Shown here piece after piece: positions 56,792 through 64,000 of a stretch of 64,000 bases of DNA. The stretch is taken from positions 1,798,001-1,862,000 of the forward strand of contig WTXD01000001.1 of assembly GCA_022496205.1 (NCBI GenBank). The letters are read 5' to 3'. The position numbers were made by a program, and so were the translations under genes. This DNA is from Gloeopeniophorella convolvens (Eukaryota; Basidiomycota; Agaricomycetes; Russulales). Position 1 is the stretch's first letter. The number at the start of each line of letters is the position of its first letter. Below the pieces are notes generated by a model, which was given only the letters and a program-made list of their open reading frames with translations, searched no databases and had not been told where the DNA came from.

Positions 56792-58616
56792 CTAAACCTC
56801 CACCATTACCACCCCTGAGGTCTTATTGCGCCCCAGGGGCCCTCGCATCCTTCTCCATATACACGACACGAACCGATCCGCGACAGGCCAATACTTGCAC
56901 CCGATGAATTGTAATGAGAATGCCATGGCCCCGAGCAGGGACGAGGAAGTTACGCCGGTGGGCCACACACACCATGCAATAGCTGTGAGGCAGCCTGCGA
57001 GGGCGAGCACGGCGACAGAAAGCACGAACAGCGGCAAGCGCATGGAAAGGTTGAGTAGGTACATGCCGCGGAGGTCTTGCGCAAGCCGCTGCATAGCATT
57101 AGGTCAGGGCACCCGGAACTCACGCTAGCGGGGATGCACACACCTTGAACCGGGTTGTACCCGTGCCGGCATACGCGATGACGAGCCAGATGTTGGCACA
57201 GAGCCCGAGCGCGGCCGCGGCGCTCGAGACGGTGAGCGTGCGCTTAATGATGCCGTCAGCGCACACGTAACTATTCGGCGCTAAACCAAATATAGTAGCG
57301 TCGGCGCTGCGCGACCCATGAGTCGCGCGGCAAGGTGAGATTTAGCAGGATGCCCACCTGATGACGGCGAAAAGCTGCAAGAAAGGATCTCAGCGTCGGT
57401 GCGCTCTCAATGGCGATGGGCTGCGCTCACCGACGCTCCAGTGTAGAACCACTCTTGTATGAGCAGGGCCAAGGCCTTCTCGTAGTGCTCGTCGTCTTGC
57501 ATATTGTGCAAGTCGATACCATGTGTCAGTGTGTGTAAAACGTTGGGAAGAGGGCTGTCTGGCGATGTGGGGGCGCCCGTGTCGATGACAGATAGGCGCT
57601 CAGCGTGGGATACGAGGGGAAGGGCTTCGATCTCTGGCTGTGCCTCTGGGGCTCCTTCTCGGACCTCCTCCGCTACGTCGACTATGGGCGTGCCGCGGGC
57701 TATACCATTCGCACTGATAGTCACGCTGTAGCAACAATGCAAGGGGGTTACTTTGTGAATCCCGCTACTCAACCGCGGTGGAATGACGGGGGGCTGTGTT
57801 CTCGCCGACTTCTCGAGCGCTGATTCGAGTATCATCGTAGGAACGGCATCAGGCCGCTGGACAAGTTTGTTCAGCCTTTCCAGAACGATGTCGACATCCT
57901 CTTCTTCAAATCGTGCTCTGCTGCAATAGTCTACCATATGGTCAGCTGGAGCTGGCGTATTGGAAAAGATACTGATGCTTGCCTAGCCGCCCTCGTTGCA
58001 TCCGCCTCGTCGCGGATGCAAAGATGACGAGAACGTCAGCCAGGAACCGAATATGGAGGCGCCGTGGTGTCTTTGATCCACCGCTGCGCAACATCCCTCC
58101 AATTGCCTTGAGGCATCTTCCGAGGGCGTCGAATAGCTCAGAAAGCCCGTCGTAGCTTACACAGGCGTACTTAGTCATCTGCGCTTGGTTAAATGTCATC
58201 TCCGGGGACAAAAGTTAAGACCGACCGAGAGGAGAACACCGATACTGCAGAAGATTACATCTGCCGGCGCCGGGGACTGTATGTTGCGTATCAGTGCGCA
58301 AAATCCCGGTACGAGCTGCACAGTCGTGCGATGTCCTGCGACTTACCAATTCAGCTGTCTCAACGAGCATGCCATTGATCGAGAGGACGGCATTCACCAC
58401 CGGCGCGAGCCGCTGGACAAGCCGCACACCCCGGGAATCGTTGAGGCTGCTGTCGAATATACAGGCGTACTCGTGCAGGATGCAGAGAACTAAGTCAGCG
58501 GACTTGCTTGCTTCAAACCTGGACGCAAGCGGATTGGTCGCCAAGTCCGCGCCCGTTATTTCTGCATATCTGAACAGAGCACTTTGGAAAGGGTCGCTGC
58601 CTGGGAAGGGTTGCAT
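56792..58616 (-). CDS. Goodbye-like domain fused to C-terminal membrane region, copy 1
   Basis: N-terminal exons give a helical domain that matches the layout of the fungal STAND N-terminal Goodbye domain: FRYAEITGADLATNPLASRF, LHEYACIFDSSLNDSRGVRL, SPAPADVIFCSIGVLLS, YDGLSELFDALGRCLKAIGG, then LADVLVIFASATRRMQRGRL and RARFEEEDVDIVLERLNKLV. A disordered linker leads to HYEKALALLIQEWFYTGASV. Membrane helices follow: TLTVSSAAAALGLCANIWLV, MRLPLFVLSVAVLALAGCL and SLLGAMAFSLQFIGC. The gene ends at TAG 56794-56792. No NACHT or NB-ARC NTPase is present. I start at ATG 58616 (MQPFPGSDP); a GTACGT donor upstream (about 58675) spliced to GCAGCGACC is a plausible alternative first exon. A role in self/non-self response is inferred only from the domain. 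Confidence 0.68.
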
Positions 58617-59470
58617 GATGTACCGCGTAGACGTTAGACGACGACTTTGGATTCGAAATGGGAGTCAAACGTACAGTGCGCAAGATTATGTATTGAGCGA
58701 GGACCCTCCCTGTCGACATCGCCACGCCCAGTTGGGCTAGGATTTTGACATCGGTCGCCGGTCTGACCCTGTTTGTCAGGCTGTCCAACAGTGCTTGCGT
58801 TCGCCGTGGACCCTTCGGGGCCCGTCGAGGGCCTTCTCAATTCGGCCACGAGGTAAAGGTGCGCACAACAAGGACTCCGCCAGGATCGCTCTCACTGAAT
58901 TTTCAGCTCGAGACCCAAGAGAATGGGCGTTCCGATGTCGGTGGGCGATCCAGAGCACGCCGCTACTCAAGAACCAACGTTCTAGGGTTGCTGCACGAAA
59001 TGAAGGCGTGCGGTGGAGACGGAGTATATGATAGGCAAAACCTCTGCACACCAGCGAGGTGACAATCACTCGACTTGACCATTCGCGCGTTGGCATCAGG
59101 GCTGAGAGAGCACTATATGGCCTTCATCTAAGCGTCAGCACAAGTGGCGCTTTCCGCTGGACGACCCATGAGCTTCCACTGCGGGTTGCGGAATGTAAAC
59201 AACCTTACCGTCGGGCGTCAGACGCCGCAAACGCTCGCAGCAGGACAGCAACAACACACAGGTGGGACACACCCAAGTACAGCGCTCCTTCGTTTGCACT
59301 GCCATGAGGGGCCCCGGAACGCAAGCGGTGAGTGTTATATTGTTGCTCGAGGCCCAGCTAGAACTTGGATACTTGGTCCTCAGTATACCCCAGCTCCTTG
59401 AAATTTCTACCAACAGTGCCTTGTTTCTTGCCCTTCTTGCTCACAATAGCACTCGCCTGTCCATGTGGAC
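58617..59470. other. Intergenic; possible extra 5' exon of the downstream minus-strand gene
   Basis: A minus-strand frame around 58846-58679 lacks an ATG but ends in a good donor that would join the Goodbye-like gene in frame. The rest holds short frames only. Confidence 0.35.
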
Positions 59471-60139
59471 CTAATATCCAGTCACCGGGGCACACACCAG
59501 AATCAGCTCACGTGACCGCATGCCAAAGAAAGTTATCGAGACGCACCGTAAACGAGCATCCTTGACCTTAGGCCTTATCTCGCACAGACGCAGGCGGGAC
59601 ACGGACATGCGTCCAAGGTCCGCGTTGGCATAACCCACTGCACCGGCTCACCAGGCGTGTGGGTTGCCGAGCGTACTCCAAGCGTGCGTACGACACACAA
59701 GCGCCAGTGCGCACCGAATTCCCTGCGCAGGAAGATGTCCGCCTTGGTGACGTTCGCGAAGAGCGTGCGGTTGACCGGATCCGCGAGGGCGTGCTCGAAC
59801 AGCTGGTACGGCGGCATGATGTCTGAGCCAACGTCGATGAGCGCGTTGTGCCCGAACATGTTCTCTGCGCGCGCGGATGTTAGTGCGTGTGGCGTGTGGC
59901 TACGTATGCGTGTGCGGGAACGCAGGGGAACGCACTCTTATACGGTGACTTGCCGAGCGGGCCCCTGATCGCGGGCTCGTCGCCTAGCTTAAGCCGCTCA
60001 TGGACATCCTTCTTGATCATCGGCACGAACTTGTCTTTCTTGCCCCTCTTATCCACAGGCGCATTTGATGCACTCTCGAGCGACCGCATAAGCATGAACG
60101 ATGTTATTGGCAGGAGCGTCGTCTTGTGGTTGTACAACT
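59471..60139 (-). CDS. Unrecognised protein fragment, possibly decayed
   Basis: Minus-strand exons read LYNHKTTLLPITSFMLMRSL, RGKKDKFVPMIKKDVHERLK, DEPAIRGPLGKSPYK; a splice gives KNMFGHNALIDVGSDIMPPY, FEHALADPVNRTLFANVTKA and DIFLRREF. The joined reading then continues VGYANADLGRMSVSRLRLCE to a stop at 59471. The composition is strongly protein-like, but I do not recognise the family. Upstream, the frame ITAAGGLAKSPNLSRGGPTL runs into a TAG at 60140-60138, so either an intron ends exactly there or the copy is broken by a stop. No confident start was found. Confidence 0.4.
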
Positions 60140-60894
60140 AGATTGCCTGTGTGAGGGTGGGCCCGCCGCGCGAAAGGTTGGGAGACTTGGCGAGACCGCC
60201 GGCAGCGGTGATGATTGGGCACGCGCACGGCTGCGGAGCGCGGGGGCGGTCGCGCGTGTGGGAACGCGGAGGAAAGAGATGGCATTATGATTGCGAGACA
60301 TGAGCTGCGCGCGCGTCCCCTGCTCTCAAGGATCCGGTCTCGGGTTGGTGGTGGTGTAAGTCGTCGCCCAATGGTGAGCTCGGGGAGGCTCGGGCTGCCC
60401 GAGACGCGGCCCCGGCCCCGGCCGGCGTGTGAGCCGCGCACTCGCCGTGCAACGTGCACTGGGCCGCTTGCATCCAAATACTAATGAGTCGAACCCAAGC
60501 CCCCACCTCCACAGCGGTCCTTCCCCACAACCGTTGCGCACAGACTCCGCGCAGCGCTAGTACCAGAAAGCAGCCAGAAGCGACAGAAACACGATCCCGG
60601 CAATCATGACTTTGCTGCCGCCAGGCCACCACCGCGATAGATGTGTTATGTATAGGAGGCATCGTCTCTCCACGGCGCTCGCGGCGGTGACACCCATGAC
60701 CCACGCACTGCGCAAACACCCAGGTCGTGGTTCAACGTTCAGAGCCCCAACATTGTCTCGACTCCGTCAAGCTGAACGCAAGCCTCTAGACGCCATTGTC
60801 AAGCCCTTCCCCCTTTCACCGTCCTCGGCATCCTCTTACGTTCCTTCACCTCGCGCGGTGGAAATGGTTCCACCACATCGAGTGCTACAGTCAG
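60140..60894. other. Upstream flank of the unrecognised fragment, no confident gene
   Basis: GC-rich overlapping frames occur. A possible first exon, MPSLSSAFPHARPPP (ATG near 60284, minus strand), could splice to the fragment, but this is unproven. Confidence 0.3.
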
Positions 60895-61332
60895 TCAGTC
60901 ATCTGCAGCCACCTCGAGGGCGCGACGCGACGCACCTGTATCATCTTGTAGCTTGCGTCGCTTCCGCGACCGCTCCGAGGCGGCCTCCTCGGGGTCCCTC
61001 GCGCGTACCCTAGACGGCTTTGATTCCTTACGCGTGTTCGAGGAACCCGTCGCCTTATCAGGGACCGTCCCACGTGGTGCTGAAGTCGGTTTTGATGGGA
61101 GTGTAACCCACACGCCGACGGCCTTCTCTTTAGTCCGGGTCAACCCCCTGGCAGTCTCTACGTGCGTGACCTCCCAGTTGACCACTGGCGGTACGTCCCA
61201 GGTGATCACGACCTGAGCTTTGTTACTACGTCTTCCAGGCTTAAAGAGATCGATTATCCAGCGAGGGGTTGAGCTTTTCCGGTCCAGCGAGTAGTACTGT
61301 GATGGGTCGGGCTGGTCTCGACGGCGAGGCAT
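60895..61332 (-). CDS. Small basic orphan protein
   Basis: It is a single frame of 145 codons, MPRRRDQPDPSQYYSLDRKS onward. The middle has a beta-rich look (KAQVVITWDVPPVVNWEVTH). The tail is Lys/Arg-rich with ASERSRKRRKLQDD, a possible nuclear localisation signal. No family was recognised. The ordered first half and codon use favour a real gene, but there is no second line of evidence and further exons may exist downstream. Confidence 0.45.
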   Translation of the reverse strand: MPRRRDQPDPSQYYSLDRKSSTPRWIIDLFKPGRRSNKAQVVITWDVPPVVNWEVTHVETARGLTRTKEKAVGVWVTLPSKPTSAPRGTVPDKATGSSNTRKESKPSRVRARDPEEAASERSRKRRKLQDDTGASRRALEVAADD

Positions 61333-62101
61333 GGCGTGGCAGTCAAGGTAGCGAGCCGCTAACCGTATTTGCCTGTTTTTATATGTTGAACGGCGGGCGG
61401 TACTTCCCGGAATGTCCTACGACTCAGCAAGGCGAGCAAGTGTTGTTGGAAGTTTTGTCACGGGATGGTGGTGGGAAACGCGGCGCCCATAGGTGAATTC
61501 TCGGCGGACACCATCCGACTGGTTGACAGTGTCTGGCTAGTTCTGCGAATCGAGGATTACTACGAAGGTAAACAATACCTCAGATCCCGGGCGACTTGTT
61601 TCTCCTCGAGGCCAGATTTCCAATGATTCGCTACGTCAGTCTTGTTGGGGTCGTGGTCGTCGGACAGCGGTCTGAGGATAAGGAGATCGGACATAAGTAC
61701 ATCAGTCGTAGCATACACTCATTTTTTCTTTACCGTTGACACAACTACGTCGACAAACGGATTCATCCCTTTTCACCTCGACGGGTGGCACCATCCGGTC
61801 TCGAGTCACGGAAACATTCACAAGTCTTGCGAACTAGCACTGTACTTCGTGCACATCCAGTAAGTTGGGTGTTACAGCAGATTCATATAGCCAATTCATA
61901 TTCATTAGTGCATTGGAATCATTGTCGGATTTAGCACGCCAGCAACTGACTGGTTGACTATTAGTCGAAGAATATAATCTACAGATTCGAACCCAAGAGA
62001 CCGATTGGACCATATACAATTCAAGTACATCAGCAAGATCCGCAATCCATTGTCCCGATCCCCGATGAGATAGGTGAAAAGCCGATGATAGGGCGACGCT
62101 C
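61333..62101. other. Intergenic, no gene seen
   Basis: AT-richer stretch. ATTCGAACCC near 61984 was considered as part of a tRNA and rejected. Confidence 0.4.
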
Positions 62102-63984
62102 TCATACCTCTTCCATTGGTATCTCAACTAGACTACGCCCTGGAGCACCTGGTACCACATACGAGGTCGCTCGCGTCATCTCAAACTGCGGCGCGGCGAG
62201 TATCCGCGCAGCACATCGGTTCATACCACCAACGAACTGTAAAGAGAACAGAGAAGTTGCAAGCACAGATAAGACGAGCACAGGGACGGGAGACATGCTC
62301 CACGCAATGGCGGCTAGGCAGCCTACGAGGGCCAGCACGGCAACGGCCAGTGCGAGAAGCGGTAGGCGTAGCGTCAAGTCGAGTAGGCACGAGCCATGGA
62401 GGTCTTGTGAAAGCCTCTGCGTCCCGGTCAACAGGCCGGAACTTCGAAGCCTCCGCGAGACGGGGTGTTAACGCACCTGGAACCGTCTTGTGCCCGTGCC
62501 GGCGTAGGCAAGTACAAGCCAGATGTTGGAGCACAGCCCTAATGCGGCTGACACGCTCGAGATGGCGAGCGCGTGCTTGATGACAACGCTGGCACCCAGG
62601 AGGCTGTCGGGTGATAAGCTGAACACTGCAGCATCGATCCTGGCCATTGTGTATGAGCTCGCGCTCCAGGGATTTTCATGTGGGCGCTTACCCAACGACA
62701 GCGAGAAGCTGCATCACAAAGTCCTCATGTCAGCGTGATGTGGGAGGAGCCAGGATGGGACTGACAGATGCGCCGGTGTAATACCACTCTTGTACGAGTC
62801 GAGCAAAGGCCTTCTCACAGCGGACATCATCTTGAGTATAGTGCAGGTCGGCTTCGCAGCCGTGTACAAGGATTTCAAACGCGCTAGAAAGGGAGTTGCC
62901 TTGCAGAGCGTGGGAGTCCGCATGCGCGCTAACAAAGTCTGTGTGAGATATAGCAAGGAGATCCTCCAGTTGTGTGTCTGGATCGTCGGACATTTCTGAC
63001 TCGTCTTCGGAATCGTTGTGATCGTCGCAGTAAAAGACATCGGCTTCATCGTCGTCTGAGCTGTGTCGCCGGCGGAGGGGTGCCACAATGTAATTTCTGA
63101 ACCTCGAGACCGGCTGCGCGAGACGGCCTCAGTATCAATGCATATGGCGTGGAGAAGTACACTCTCACCATTGATATGGAGTGTACGAGGCTTGGTCTGC
63201 GAGAAATAGGCTGTACCACTTTCCTTAACCTTTCCAGTGCTCTCCCCACCTCTTCGTCTTCCGAAATCTTCTCTCCATAGCTCCCTGCGAGATACTGAGC
63301 GAATGTTGTGCATCCGAATTGAACGACTCACACAATTGTCCTTGCTTAAGCCTTTCTGTCGCGGATGCAAGAACGAAGAGGACGTCGGCTAAAACCCGCA
63401 CGAGAAGTTGCTGAGAGGCTAGCGCGGAACGAGGCGACGCGGTAGATCGAAGCATCACTTCGACGGTTTCCAGCCATTTCCCTAGGGATCCAAACAGGTC
63501 GTACAGCGCGTCGTTGCTCGTACAGGAACATGCAGTTGCCTGGGAGGTTACCATCAGTATTTGCATTAAACATATATGATTTGAAACCCACCGAGAGGAG
63601 GACATCAATACCGCAGAAGATCGCTCCCGGTAGCACCGCAGTCTGCCTCTCGTCAGTAAAGCATTCCGCTCAGAGCAGGCAAGGCTACGCTGTGAAACCC
63701 ACCGGAGAGACCGAGACCTCATCCAACATGTCATGAAGTGCAAGCACCGCACCCAGAACTAAGACAAGTGAATCGGCCAGCCGGGTACCCCAAGAATTAC
63801 TCAGGATGCCATCGGGATGCTGGAGGTGATCTTGCAAGGTCGCAAGGACCACGTGTGCAGACTTGACCGCGCCGAGCTCTGAAATGAGGGGATGCGTTGC
63901 CAAATCCAACCCAGTCAACCTAGTATACTCGATCAGAGCATCTTTGAACGACAGGTATTCGGCGCCGCCGACGAATAAGGACAT
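62102..63984 (-). CDS. Goodbye-like domain fused to C-terminal membrane region, copy 2
   Basis: It is a paralogue of the gene at 56792 with the same exon plan. It starts MSLFVGGAEYLSFKDALIEY, then TRLTGLDLATHPLISELGAV (compare ITGADLATNPL), LQDHLQHPDGILSNSWGTRL, then after an intron QTAVLPGAIFCGIDVLLS, SNDALYDLFGSLGKWLETVE, LADVLFVLASATERLKQGQL and EEVGRALERLRKVVQP. An acidic linker (DDEADVFYCDDHNDSEDESE) follows, then AFARLVQEWYYTGASV and membrane helices: SSVSAALGLCSNIWLVLAYA, LRLPLLALAVAVLALVGCL and VLSVLATSLFSLQFVG. The stop is TGA 62104-62102. All joins I checked hold frame. No nucleotide-binding domain is present. It is probably membrane-anchored with the Goodbye-like part in the cytosol; topology and function are inferred. 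Confidence 0.68.
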
Positions 63985-64000
63985 TGTGTGGAGCGAGGTG

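Noticed and set aside
61960..62010. tRNA-like B box (ATTCGAACCC)
   Set aside because: The flanking bases do not form a five-pair T stem on either strand and no A box lies at the right distance.

Overview
The window is nuclear DNA of a filamentous basidiomycete, almost certainly an Agaricomycete. Genes are broken by many short introns (about 45-75 bp, GT/GC...AG) that restore reading frames when removed. The families are typical of that class: F-box/LRR-like proteins, RTA1-like exporters, UNC93-like transporters, orphan polytopic membrane proteins and proteins with a Goodbye-like helical domain. Exon joins below were made by eye from splice signals, frame and family similarity; no alignment or search was run.

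Layout. 0-0.5 kb: 5' end of a cyclopropane-fatty-acid-synthase-like gene running off the left edge (minus strand). 0.5-3.6 kb: little recognisable. 3.6-15 kb: conserved housekeeping block with a mitochondrial-type protein of unknown function (-), an F-box protein (+), mitochondrial ribosomal protein uS15m (-), an importin-9/Kap114 nuclear transport receptor (-) and an RS-rich nuclear protein (-). 15.8-19.8 kb: two tandem RTA1-like membrane proteins (+). 21-29.5 kb: a small orphan protein (+), a class I alpha-1,2-mannosidase (GH47, -), a ZNHIT2-like HIT zinc-finger protein (-) and a basidiomycete zinc-ligand-rich protein (+). 30.7-32.9 kb: a thioredoxin and a same-length paralogue whose CGPC active site is replaced by SSQH (both -). 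35.9-47.3 kb: an Msn2/4-type C2H2 factor (+), a UNC93-like transporter (+), a PGA1/PIG-X-like ER protein (+), a GC-rich 5-kb stretch with no convincing gene, and a second Msn2/4-type factor related to the first (+). 48-50.6 kb: centrin (-) and a 2-oxoglutarate-dependent xanthine dioxygenase (+), head to head. About 51.8 kb: a U2 snRNA gene with a TATA box. 52.3-64 kb: an accessory-looking region on the minus strand with two orphan polytopic membrane proteins and two related proteins that join a Goodbye-like domain (known from the N-termini of fungal STAND/NLR proteins) to a C-terminal membrane region, separated by poorly coding DNA.

Most genes are independent housekeeping functions and are not a pathway cluster. 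The points most worth following are the Goodbye-plus-membrane proteins, the CxxC-less thioredoxin twin, the likely AT-AC intron in the importin gene, and the U2 snRNA gene.
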